Source: Paracoccus sediminicola (GTDB lineage: Bacteria > Pseudomonadota > Alphaproteobacteria > Rhodobacterales > Rhodobacteraceae). Taken from it: a stretch of 64,000 nt of DNA. The position numbers were made by a program, and so were the translations under genes. Position 1 is the first letter of the stretch, and each line of letters starts with the position of its first letter. The notes below the pieces were generated by a model. The model was not told the origin of the DNA. It saw only the letters and a list, made by a program, of their open reading frames with translations, and did not search any database. The stretch spans positions 3,092,501 to 3,156,500 of the forward strand of contig NZ_CP115768.1 of assembly GCF_027912835.1 (NCBI RefSeq), read 5' to 3'. Shown in pieces: positions 20,148 to 28,914 of the stretch.

Positions 20148-20864
20148 ATGACTGTCTGGAACATCCATTTCCTCAACGCCCGTCACGGTCTGACCGGCGT
20201 GATGCCCGATATCCGCGCTGCCGCGCGCGAGGCGATTGGGCAGGCATCGGAACATGTCGCGCTGCCCGATTTCGATCTGGTCATCCGTTCGGGCGATGCC
20301 GTCATCACCGGCTGGGGGGCGGCGGGCGCGGCGCCCGGGCCAGGAGAGATTCGATTGACCGTGGACCCGCCGCGCTTCGATCGCGACAGCCTGATCCGCA
20401 TCCTTGTCCACGAATTGCACCACCTGCTGCGCTGGGACGGGCCCGGATATGGCAAATCGCTGGGCGAGGCGCTGGTCAGCGAAGGGTTGGCCGGACATTT
20501 CGTCTTGCAGGTCCTCGGCGGAAAGCCCGACCCCTGGGACGCCGTCACCCCAGCCGCCGGTCTGACGCGGCGCGCGCTCAACGAATGGTCGCGCCTTGGC
20601 TATGACCATTCGGAATGGTTCTTCGGCAGCGGCAAGAGCATCCGCCGTTGGGGCGGTTATGGGCTTGGGCATCGCATCGTTGCGCGTCATCTGGAAGATC
20701 ATGCGGGCACCGACGCGGTGACGCTGGCCCACGCCCCGGCGGATGCCTTTCGCAGCGCCATACGCATTCTTGCCAAGGACGACGCGGAACCTGCCGAAGC
20801 CGCCCCCTCGCCACCCGGCCCTGAGACGGCACCGCCCGCCGAACGCGCCCGCTCTTCATCCTGA
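20148..20864 (+). CDS. DUF2268-type putative zinc metalloprotease
   Basis: A 238-residue protein with the zinc motif HELHH at residues 88-92, followed by a Glu-rich helix (GEALVSEGLAGHF) that can supply the third ligand, and a downstream WFFGSG and GYGLGHRIV segment typical of DUF2268. No signal peptide is visible, so it is probably cytoplasmic. The last 35 residues are Pro/Ala/Glu-rich and disordered. The ATG at 20148 has an AAGGG site upstream. Target proteins are unknown; the position 108 nt after ftsK need not be functional. Confidence 0.75.
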   Translation: MTVWNIHFLNARHGLTGVMPDIRAAAREAIGQASEHVALPDFDLVIRSGDAVITGWGAAGAAPGPGEIRLTVDPPRFDRDSLIRILVHELHHLLRWDGPGYGKSLGEALVSEGLAGHFVLQVLGGKPDPWDAVTPAAGLTRRALNEWSRLGYDHSEWFFGSGKSIRRWGGYGLGHRIVARHLEDHAGTDAVTLAHAPADAFRSAIRILAKDDAEPAEAAPSPPGPETAPPAERARSSS

Positions 20865-20883
20865 CGGAAATATCCCGGGGGTG

Positions 20884-20900
20884 CGGGGGCAGCGCCCCCG
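20884..20900. terminator. GC hairpin between convergent genes
   Basis: A 7-bp stem CGGGGGC/GCCCCCG with an AGC loop between the metalloprotease-like gene and the Asd-like gene. There is no T-tract on either strand, so it may be a Rho-assisted or mRNA-end structure. GGGGGCNGCGCCCCC-type hairpins are common 3' elements in Rhodobacteraceae. Confidence 0.45.
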
Positions 20901-20910
20901 ATGCGGCGGC

Positions 20911-21933
20911 TCAGCCCTTTTGCAGATGCTCGCGGCCGAGGATCTCGGCGATCTGCACCGCGTTCAGCGCCGCGCCCTTGCGCAGATTATCGGCGACGAG
21001 CCACATATTCAGCCCGTTCTCAACCGTCGGGTCCTGCCGCAGCCGCGACACGAAGGTCGCGAAATCGCCGACCGTCTCGACCGGCGTGACATAGCCGCCA
21101 TCCTCGCGCTTATCGACCAGCAACAGACCGGGCGCCTCGCGCAGGATGTCGCGCGCCTCATCCTCGTCAAGAAAATCCTCGAACTCGACATTCACCGATT
21201 CCGCATCGCCGACAAAGACCGGCACCCGGACACAGGTCACCGACAGCCGGATCGCCGGGTCCAGAATCTTCTTGGTCTCGGCCATGATCTGCCACTCGGC
21301 GCGGCTGGAGCCGTCTTCCATGAAGGCGCCGACCTGCGGGATCACGTTGAACGCGATCTGCCGCGGGAACTGGTTCGGCTCGACCTCCTGACCCGGCACA
21401 TACATGCCCTTGGTCTGGTTCCACAGCTCGTCCATCTGAGCGTTCCCGGCCCCGGACACGGCCTGATAGGTCGACACCACCGTGCGGCGCACCCGTGCCC
21501 GGTCATGCAGCGGCTTCAGCGCGGCGACCAGGGCCGAACTGGCGGCATCGGGGCAGGATACGATCATCTTTTCGCGATAGCCGCCGATTGCCGCGGCGTT
21601 CACCTCGGGCGCAACCAGGGGCACGGAGGGGTCCATACGGAACGCCTCTGAACAATCGATTACGACGCAGCCCGCGGCGGCGGCGGATGGGGCGTGTTTA
21701 CGCGCCTCATCGCTCTCCATCGCGAACAGCGCCATGTCGAAACCTTCGAAGTCGAAATTCTCGACATCGCGGGTCTTGAGCGTTTCTTCGCCAAAACTGA
21801 CCTCGGTTCCCAATGAGCGGCGCGGCCCCAGCGCCACCACCTCATCGGCGGGGAATTCACGCTCGGCGAGAATGTTCAGGATCTCATGGCCGAGATTGCT
21901 CGTAGCTCCGGCGACGGCGATTCGATAGCCCAT
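20911..21933 (-). CDS. Aspartate-semialdehyde dehydrogenase homologue lacking catalytic residues
   Basis: A 340-residue full-length homologue of Asd with clear family hallmarks: Rossmann GATSNLG, VPLVAPEVN, STYQAVSGAG, IAFNVIPQVGAF, TCVRVPV and the C-terminal DNLRKGAALNAVQIAE. However, the catalytic Cys region, normally NPNC, reads CPDA (127-130), placing Ala130 at the nucleophile position, and the acid-base His of GHSE is Asp243 in GDAE. The glycine-rich loop also has Ser for Gly. The frame is intact, so this is not ordinary decay. It is unlikely to make aspartate semialdehyde; a true asd is expected elsewhere. A precedent for a non-catalytic relative is gammaproteobacterial Usg-1. A structural, regulatory or altered catalytic role is inference. 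It lies 105 nt downstream of livF on the same strand. Confidence 0.85.
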   Translation of the reverse strand: MGYRIAVAGATSNLGHEILNILAEREFPADEVVALGPRRSLGTEVSFGEETLKTRDVENFDFEGFDMALFAMESDEARKHAPSAAAAGCVVIDCSEAFRMDPSVPLVAPEVNAAAIGGYREKMIVSCPDAASSALVAALKPLHDRARVRRTVVSTYQAVSGAGNAQMDELWNQTKGMYVPGQEVEPNQFPRQIAFNVIPQVGAFMEDGSSRAEWQIMAETKKILDPAIRLSVTCVRVPVFVGDAESVNVEFEDFLDEDEARDILREAPGLLLVDKREDGGYVTPVETVGDFATFVSRLRQDPTVENGLNMWLVADNLRKGAALNAVQIAEILGREHLQKG

Positions 21934-22038
21934 CAGGAAAACTCCGTTGATTGAGCGGGGGATATAAGCGCCTGCTGCAACATGCGAAAGGGGGCAGGCC
22001 CGGTCTCTTCTGTGGCAAACCAGATTTGCGCGCGCCGC

Positions 22039-22723
<685 letters not shown>

Positions 22724-22731
<8 letters not shown>

Positions 22732-23440
22732 GATGCTGGCTTTTCAGCGCGGCGCGTGCCGCGTCGGGGGCGCCGTCAAAGACGATGCGCCCCCGATCCA
22801 TCAGGGCGATGCGGTCGGCAATGGCAAAGGCCAAATCCAGATCATGCTCGATCACCACCATGGCCGGTTCACGCGGCAGGCTGGCGATCAGCCTGTGCAG
22901 CTCTGCCGCGCCGCCCGGACCGATCCCCGCGGCAGGCTCGTCCAGCAGGATCAGCCGCGCATCGCCGCTGAGAGCCAATGCGAGATCCAGCCGCCGTCTC
23001 GTGCCGTGATCGGCCGCAGCGACGCGTTGTTCCAGATGGCGAAGCCCGACCAGATCGGCGACCCGCTCTGCCTCGGCGCGCAGCGCGTCATCGCGCAGCG
23101 GATCGCGGCGGGGGGCCGCATCGCCCCTGCGCGCGGCGGCGGCGATGACGAGGTTCTCCGCCAGAGTAAGGCTTTCGAAAAGGGAGGGATGCTGGAAGCC
23201 GCGCCCGATGCCAGCGCGCGCGCTCGCCGCGGCTCCGGCGGTGGTGATGTCGCGCCCGGCAAGACGGATGCGCCCCTCATCGGGCCGCAATTCTCCGCAG
23301 ATCAGCCGCATCAGCGTCGTCTTGCCCGCCCCGTTCGGCCCGAGGATCACCAGCCGCTCGCCCGCCGCGACATGAAGCGACAGTCCCGAGATCGCCTCGA
23401 CCGCGCCGAAGCTTTTGCTCAGACCTTCCAGCTCAAGCAT
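22724..23440 (-). CDS. livG: Branched-chain amino acid-type ABC transporter ATPase (LivG)
   Basis: A 238-residue ATPase subunit with Walker A GPNGAGKTT, FQHPSLFESLTLAENLV after the Q-loop, and Walker B LILLDEPAAG. The signature motif is the LivG-type degenerate one (HGTRRRLDLALAL instead of LSGGQ). The C-terminal helix typical of longer LivG proteins is shortened. The start overlaps livM by 8 nt. It forms the heterodimeric motor with LivF. Confidence 0.88.
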
Positions 23441-24362
23441 GACGCCGCGCCTCGAACTCTCCGTAGATTCCCCGACCCCCAGCCAGCACGACGAGGATCA
23501 GCAGCGCACCGATCACCAGATGCCAGTGATCCGTCCATCCGGCAGCCCAATGCTTCAGGAGCACAAAGCAAGCCGCGCCGATCACCGGGCCGGTCAACGT
23601 GCCGATCCCGCCGAGGATCAGCACCACCAGTGCCTCGCCCGAGGCAGTCCAGACCAGCAATTCAGGCGAGACGAACTGGATATGCTGCGCGGCAAGCACC
23701 CCCGCGACGCCCGCCAGCGCAGAGGACAGCGCAAAGGCCCCGATCCGGTAACGCGATGCCGAAATCCCCAGCGCGGCGGCGCGGTCGGGATTGTCGCGCA
23801 GCGCCTCGAGCATGCGCCCCGCGCGGCTGCGCAGAAACGCGGCGGTCAGGGCGAAAACCAGCACCAGCAGTGCCAGAGCATAAATCGCGAAGCCCAGCGG
23901 TGCGTCTGTTTCAAGCCCCGGCACAGCAGGGCGCGGCACACCGCCCAGCCCGTTATCGCCTCCCAAGGCGTCGCTGCGGAACACAAAGCTCCACGCCATC
24001 TGTCCGAAGGCGAGCGTCGCCATGATGAAAAAGATCCCCCGGGTGCGCATGCAGATCGCGCCCATCGCGCCGCCAAACAGCGCAGCCACTGCGATACCGC
24101 ACGCCGACGCGTTCCAGACGGGCAGCCCGGCCTGCGCGGCCAGCGCATAGCCATAGGCGCCAACCCCCATGATCGCGCCATGCGCCAGCGACACCATTCC
24201 GCCAAATCCCGCAGCAAGATCGAGCGCGATGACGAGGATCGCAAGCACCGCGATTTCGGCAACGATCTCGCGGGCGAAAAAGCCACCCGCCAGCGACCAT
24301 ATGGCCAGACCCGTTACGGTGGCGGCAAAGGCGCCGGCACGCATCGCGCTCAGCCGGAACAT
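23433..24362 (-). CDS. livM: Branched-chain amino acid-type ABC transporter permease (LivM)
   Basis: A 309-residue membrane protein with about 8-10 hydrophobic helices. Typical features are LAAGFGGMVSLAHGAIMGVGAYGYAL near the N-terminus and LVVLILGGIGTLTGPVIGA near the C-terminus, the LivM permease signature. Its ATG shares an A with the stop of livH (TGATG), so translation is coupled. It forms the transmembrane pore with LivH. Confidence 0.9.
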   Translation of the reverse strand: MFRLSAMRAGAFAATVTGLAIWSLAGGFFAREIVAEIAVLAILVIALDLAAGFGGMVSLAHGAIMGVGAYGYALAAQAGLPVWNASACGIAVAALFGGAMGAICMRTRGIFFIMATLAFGQMAWSFVFRSDALGGDNGLGGVPRPAVPGLETDAPLGFAIYALALLVLVFALTAAFLRSRAGRMLEALRDNPDRAAALGISASRYRIGAFALSSALAGVAGVLAAQHIQFVSPELLVWTASGEALVVLILGGIGTLTGPVIGAACFVLLKHWAAGWTDHWHLVIGALLILVVLAGGRGIYGEFEARRHA

Positions 24363-25228
24363 CAGCGCGCGCGCCCAGCGCTCAGCAACCCCTCGGGCCG
24401 CCAGATCAGCGCGGCGGCGAGGGCGGCATAGATCAGCACCGCACTCGCATCGGGCCAGAGCGCAGCGCCGAACACCTCGATCGCGGCGACGATCACCGCG
24501 CCCAGCATCGCGCCCGGGATCGATCCCAGCCCGCCAATTACCGTGACGATCAGGGCCGGGATCAGCGCGGTCACCGCCATGGAGGGGCTGACGGAGAGGA
24601 TCGGTGCGGCAATGACTCCGCCCAGCCCGGCAAGCGACGCGCCAAGGGTAAAGACAGCCAGGAAAAGCCTTTCGGTGCGGATGCCGATCGCACGGGCCAT
24701 ATCACGGTTTTCGACCGCAGCGCGGATCGCCGCGCCGAGATGGCTGCGGGTCATCCCGGCCCACAGGCTCAGCGCGACCGCGCCGCCCAGAAGGATAACG
24801 AACAGGCGATAGGACGGATATGCGGTGTCGAGAATTATGCGCGTCCCCGAGAGAGCCTTTGGCACGTCCAGCGTCAGCGGCACATCGCCCCAGATGATGC
24901 GGACCGCCTCGACGGCAAGGAAGACCAGCCCGAAGCTGACCAACACCTGCGGCATCGGTCCGGCCCCTGCGATCCGGCGCAGCAAACCCTGATGCAGCGC
25001 CGCGCCGATTGCGCCGATCGCCAGCGGCGCGACGATCAGCGCTGTCCAGAACCCGACGCCGCCAGCGATCGAAACCCCGATATAGGCGCCCAGCATATAC
25101 AGCGCGCCATGGGCAAGGTTCACGAACCCCATCAGTCCGAAGCTGACCGAGAGCCCGGCCGAAATCAGGAACAGCAGCGCCGCGTATTGCAGCGCGTTCA
25201 GCGCCTGAAGGGTCCAGAAAACCGACAC
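24362..25228 (-). CDS. livH: Branched-chain amino acid-type ABC transporter permease (LivH)
   Basis: A 288-residue hydrophobic permease starting with GTG immediately after the stop of the binding-protein gene (no spacer). Family marks are SFGLMGFVNLAHGALYMLGAYIG and VTVIGGLGSIPGAMLGAVIV. It pairs with LivM. The tight packing indicates that binding protein and permease are translated together. Confidence 0.9.
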   Translation of the reverse strand: MSVFWTLQALNALQYAALLFLISAGLSVSFGLMGFVNLAHGALYMLGAYIGVSIAGGVGFWTALIVAPLAIGAIGAALHQGLLRRIAGAGPMPQVLVSFGLVFLAVEAVRIIWGDVPLTLDVPKALSGTRIILDTAYPSYRLFVILLGGAVALSLWAGMTRSHLGAAIRAAVENRDMARAIGIRTERLFLAVFTLGASLAGLGGVIAAPILSVSPSMAVTALIPALIVTVIGGLGSIPGAMLGAVIVAAIEVFGAALWPDASAVLIYAALAAALIWRPEGLLSAGRAR

Positions 25229-26371
25229 TCAGCCCATCTCGCAACCATTCGGGGCGTCGCGCACCGCCTCGATCGTGTCGAGCAGGCGATGGGTCATTTC
25301 GCCGTCCTTGCTGACGGTTTCGAAGACATAGACATTCTGCACGATGTTATTGGTCGCCGAATCGATCTCCAACGGGCCGCGCGGGCCGGTATAGGCCACT
25401 TGCGGCAAAGCGCGGGCCAACTCCTCGCGCCCCGCGGCCCCGCTGTCGAGCGCGCCCAGAAGCAGCCGCCCCGCGTCATAACCGGCAACGACATATTCGG
25501 AAGGCAGGTCTCCGTCATGCGCGGCGCGATAGGCATCGACGAAGGCGGCGTTCTCGGGCGTGTCCAGCGAAGGCAGATAATGCAGCGCGCCGATCACGCC
25601 CTCCGCCGCCTCGCCCTGCGAGCGCAGGTAAAGCGGCGCGGTCAGGAAACCCACGGCGTATAGCGGCATCTGGTCGCGCAAACCGAAGCTGTCATATTGC
25701 TTCACGAAGCTGATCGCATCCGCACCGCCATAAAAGACGTAAAGCGCCTCGGCCCCGGATGCCTGCGCCTTTGCCAGATACGGTCCGAAATCCTCGGTCC
25801 GGCCGAACGGGGTGAAGTCGCCGCCGATCACCTCTCCGCCGCCAGCCTCGAACGCGTCCGAGAACGCCCCGATCATCTGCTGTCCCGCCGCATAATCCGG
25901 GGCGAGCGTATAGACAGAGCCTATCCCCTCGGCCGCCATCCACTCGCCCATCGGCCGGTTCAGCTGATCGTTCGAGAAGCTGACGCGGGTGATATAGGGC
26001 GAGCAATCCTTGCCGGTCGCGTCGCTGTTCCCCGCATTGGCGACGATCAGCGGCGTGCCCGAGCCGTCCACCACGTCGCGCACCGCCCCCAGCACCGCCG
26101 AGGACACCACGCCCACCAGCACATCCGCGCGGTCCTGCATGATCAGCTTGCGGGCGCGGGTCAGTCCGGTTTGCGGCTTCGCCTCGGTGTCCTCGCGCAG
26201 GATGGTGATGTCGTCCCGCCCGGCCCCGCCAATGGCCATGCGGAAGCCGTCCTCGATATCCTGACCGAGCGCCGCGTAATTGCCCGAGGCGGGCAGCAAC
26301 AGGCCGACTGTCGTGTCGGCAGCTGCGGGGCAGGCGAGGGCGATCAGGGCGGCGGCGAGGGCGTGTTTCAT
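25229..26371 (-). CDS. livK: ABC transporter periplasmic substrate-binding protein, LivK type
   Basis: A 380-residue periplasmic protein of the leucine-isoleucine-valine-binding (type I) fold. The signal peptide is MKHALAAALIALACPAAAD, and the mature N-terminus TTVGLLLPASGNYAALGQ is typical of HAAT-family receptors. The C-terminus includes DSATNNIVQNVYVF, common in members that bind other polar amino acids or amides, so leucine specificity is not assured. The start at 26371 is chosen because the signal peptide begins there; longer frames prepend unrelated sequence. It is the first gene of the operon and is separated by 70 nt from the SorC-type regulator, also minus-strand. Confidence 0.88.
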   Translation of the reverse strand: MKHALAAALIALACPAAADTTVGLLLPASGNYAALGQDIEDGFRMAIGGAGRDDITILREDTEAKPQTGLTRARKLIMQDRADVLVGVVSSAVLGAVRDVVDGSGTPLIVANAGNSDATGKDCSPYITRVSFSNDQLNRPMGEWMAAEGIGSVYTLAPDYAAGQQMIGAFSDAFEAGGGEVIGGDFTPFGRTEDFGPYLAKAQASGAEALYVFYGGADAISFVKQYDSFGLRDQMPLYAVGFLTAPLYLRSQGEAAEGVIGALHYLPSLDTPENAAFVDAYRAAHDGDLPSEYVVAGYDAGRLLLGALDSGAAGREELARALPQVAYTGPRGPLEIDSATNNIVQNVYVFETVSKDGEMTHRLLDTIEAVRDAPNGCEMG

Positions 26372-26441
26372 CGGTCGCTCCGTGGTCAGTGTCGAAGGGA
26401 AGGGATAAACGCCCGGCCCGGCCCGGCCAAGCGGAAAGGCG

Positions 26442-27383
26442 TCAGGCCGCGGTTTCGGGCTGGTCCAGCAGCCATCGCGCCATCGGCTCATCGGTGATCA
26501 GCCCGTTGACCAGCCCGCCGCGCAGCGCGCCCAGCGTGGCGGCCCGCTTATGCGCGCCCTGCACGGCAGCGACGATCAGCCGCCCCTCCGGGTCCGGCAT
26601 GCGGGCCGAGGCGACCCTTACATCGCGAGGCAGCAACCGGCCATGCGCGTCGAAGGCATGGCCCAGGATCTCTCCGACCCCGCCGGCCTCGGACAGCGCG
26701 GCAACTTCATCCGGGCTCAGGAACCCGTCAGCCATCAGCGGCGCGTTCGGGCCCAGATCGCCGATCCCGACAATTGCGGCCTCTGCCGCGGCGGCGAGCG
26801 CCATCACCCGCGTATTTCCGGGCTGGCGATGCAACGCGTCGCGTTCCTCGGACGAGGCGGCGATGACCGGAACCATCAGGGGGAAGCTGCTGGCGGTGAC
26901 GATCTCGGACAGCGAGAACAGGACGTTGTAATAGGCCGCCGAGCCATCCGGCGCGATATTCCCGGTCAGCGAGACGATATTATGCTGCGGGCAGTCCAGA
27001 TGCGACATCTGCAACACCCCCGAGCGCAGGGTCCGGCCGTTCCCGATGGCCAGCGTCATCGGAGCCTCTCGCGACAGAAGCGATTCGATCAGCTCGGCGA
27101 TCAGCATCGCGACACCGGCCTGACCGGTCAGCGCCGGGGCCACATCGGCGCGACGCAGCCCGAAGCGCTCGCGCAGCTTTGCGCCCAGGTCGAGACAATC
27201 GGCCAGCGGGTGGTCGATGCGGACCTTCACGATCCCCGCCGCCATGGCCTGCGCGGTCAGACGCTGCGCGCCCTGCCGCGAGATTCCCATCTCGCGGGCG
27301 ATTTCATCCTGCGTCATGCCGCCGACCCAGGACAGCCATGCCGCCCGCGCCGCCTGATCCAGCCTGTCGGAGTCTCGTGTCAT
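26442..27383 (-). CDS. SorC-family sugar-responsive regulator of the polyol operon
   Basis: A 313-residue regulator. Residues 10-60 form an HTH (GGMTQDEIAREMGISRQGAQRLTAQAM), and the rest is the SorC/DeoR-type sugar-binding domain with IGNGRTLRSG and VGIGDLG motifs. It diverges from the smoE operon by 129 bp, the standard arrangement for a local regulator; the Rhodobacter polyol operon also has a regulator called smoC, to which this may correspond. The effector is probably a polyol, a ketose or their phosphate (inference). The start at 27383 gives MTRDSDRLDQAARAAW; the longer open frame beyond it is antisense to smoE. Confidence 0.88.
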   Translation of the reverse strand: MTRDSDRLDQAARAAWLSWVGGMTQDEIAREMGISRQGAQRLTAQAMAAGIVKVRIDHPLADCLDLGAKLRERFGLRRADVAPALTGQAGVAMLIAELIESLLSREAPMTLAIGNGRTLRSGVLQMSHLDCPQHNIVSLTGNIAPDGSAAYYNVLFSLSEIVTASSFPLMVPVIAASSEERDALHRQPGNTRVMALAAAAEAAIVGIGDLGPNAPLMADGFLSPDEVAALSEAGGVGEILGHAFDAHGRLLPRDVRVASARMPDPEGRLIVAAVQGAHKRAATLGALRGGLVNGLITDEPMARWLLDQPETAA

Positions 27384-27440
27384 CGGGTTCCTTCCGGTGG
27401 ACCTACCTAGCGCGTTTTCGTCGCCACGACGAGTTTGGAT

Positions 27441-27469
27441 TTGACAAGATCCGCCAGTTGTGTGAGCAT
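27441..27469 (+). promoter_or_regulatory. Candidate smoE promoter
   Basis: A perfect -35 TTGACA (27441-27446) and a weak -10 GAGCAT (27464-27469) with a 17-bp spacer. The weak -10 overlaps the first TGAGCA repeat, as expected if a regulator acts there. Predicted start is near 27476, 37 nt before the smoE ATG. Confidence 0.45.
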
Positions 27470-27491
27470 TTGCCCATCGCATGAGCAATTG
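27463..27491. promoter_or_regulatory. Direct repeat TGAGCAWTTG, candidate SorC-type operator
   Basis: TGAGCATTTG (27463-27472) and TGAGCAATTG (27482-27491) differ at one base and are 19 bp apart, close to two helical turns. One copy overlaps the putative -10, the other the predicted transcript start. They lie between the divergent regulator and smoE. Binding by the regulator is inference. Confidence 0.5.
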
Positions 27492-27512
27492 TCGTGCACG
27501 GAGGAGGACAAT

Positions 27513-28823
27513 ATGACATATCAATTCCGCGCCCTGATGGGCGCCTGCGCCACCATGGCCCTCGCTGCCCCTGTCGCGGCCGAGACGCTGACCATCGCGA
27601 CCGTCAATAACGGCGACATGATTCGCATGCAGCAGATGACCGGCGACTTCACCGAGGCGAACCCGGATATCGAGCTGGAATGGGTCACGCTGGAGGAAAA
27701 CATCCTGCGCGAGCGGGTGACCACCGACATCGCAACCAATGGCGGCCAGTATGACGTGGTGACCATCGGCAATTACGAAGTGCCGATCTGGGCCGAAAGC
27801 GAGTGGCTGCTGGCTCTGGACGACCTGCCCGAAGGTTACGATGCCGACGACCTGCTGCCTGCCGTGCGCGACGGCCTGTCGGTCGATGGCACGCTTTATG
27901 CGGTGCCGTTCTACGCCGAATCGGCGATGGTGATGTATCGCACCGACCTGGCCGAACAGGCCGGGGTGACCATCAGCGCCGAGCCGAGCTGGACCGAGAT
28001 CCGCGCCGCCGCCGAGGCTATGACTGACAAGGACAACGAGGTCTACGGCATCTGCCTGCGCGGCAAGCCGGGCTGGGGCGAGAACATGGCCTTCATGACC
28101 GCTATGGCCAACAGCTATGGCGCACGCTGGTTCGACATGGAATGGACCCCGCAATTCGACAGCGAGGAATGGAGCGCTGCGCTGACCGATTATCTGGACA
28201 TGATGACCAATTACGGCCCGCCCGGCGCGTCCTCGAACGGTTTCAACGAGAATCTCTCTCTGTTCCAGCAGGGCAAATGCGGCATCTGGATCGACGCTTC
28301 GGTGGCGGCGAGCTTCGTGACCGATCCCGACGAGTCGCAGGTCGCGGACAGCGTCGGCTTCGCCAAGTTTCCGAACAAGGAAGGCGTCGACAATCATGGC
28401 AACTGGCTGTGGTCCTGGAACCTCGCCATCCCGGCCTCGTCGGACGCGCCGGATGCGGCGAAGAAATTCGTCGCCTGGGCGACCAGCAAGGACTACACCA
28501 ACATGATCGCCGAAGCGCAGGGCTGGCGCGCCGCACCTCCGGGCACCCGCAGCTCGCTTTATGAGAGCGCCGAGTATCAGGAGGCCGCGCCCTTCGCGGA
28601 AACCACCCTCGCCGCGATCGAGGCCGCCGACACCAAGTCGCCTTCTGTGCAGGAGGTGCCCTATACCGGCGGTCAGTTCGTCTCGATCCGCGAGTTCCAG
28701 GGCATCGGCACGGCTGTCGGCCAGCTTTTCGCTGCCGCGCTTGCCGGGCAGAGTTCGGCTGAAGAGGCGCTTGCCTCGGCCCAGTCGGACACAGAGCGCG
28801 AAATGCGACGCGCCCGTTACTGA
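27513..28823 (+). CDS. smoE: Polyol ABC transporter substrate-binding protein
   Basis: A 436-residue periplasmic receptor of the extracellular solute-binding family 1. The signal peptide is MTYQFRALMGACATMALAAPVAAE, and the mature protein starts TLTIATVNNGDM. Sorbitol/mannitol-type features include YDVVTIGNYEVPIWA and GKCGIWIDASVAASFV. It delivers polyols to SmoFG. The start at 27513 has an excellent GGAGGAGG site. It is the first gene of an eight-gene operon ending in xylB. A stem-loop after its stop may let it accumulate more mRNA than the permease genes. Confidence 0.93.
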   Translation: MTYQFRALMGACATMALAAPVAAETLTIATVNNGDMIRMQQMTGDFTEANPDIELEWVTLEENILRERVTTDIATNGGQYDVVTIGNYEVPIWAESEWLLALDDLPEGYDADDLLPAVRDGLSVDGTLYAVPFYAESAMVMYRTDLAEQAGVTISAEPSWTEIRAAAEAMTDKDNEVYGICLRGKPGWGENMAFMTAMANSYGARWFDMEWTPQFDSEEWSAALTDYLDMMTNYGPPGASSNGFNENLSLFQQGKCGIWIDASVAASFVTDPDESQVADSVGFAKFPNKEGVDNHGNWLWSWNLAIPASSDAPDAAKKFVAWATSKDYTNMIAEAQGWRAAPPGTRSSLYESAEYQEAAPFAETTLAAIEAADTKSPSVQEVPYTGGQFVSIREFQGIGTAVGQLFAAALAGQSSAEEALASAQSDTEREMRRARY

Positions 28824-28840
28824 TCCCCATCGCCCCTGCT

Positions 28841-28859
28841 GCCCGGTCTTGTGCCGGGC
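28841..28859 (+). other. Intercistronic stem-loop smoE-smoF
   Basis: GCCCGG/CCGGGC with a 7-nt loop in the 91-nt gap after smoE. There is no T-tract. Such structures after binding-protein genes block 3' exonucleases and raise the receptor:permease ratio. The function here is inferred from position. Confidence 0.55.
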
Positions 28860-28914
28860 GGCACCCGCTGGCTGAGACCGCGCGGCTTTCCCCGCGCCGA
28901 TCGGAGGACATGCC

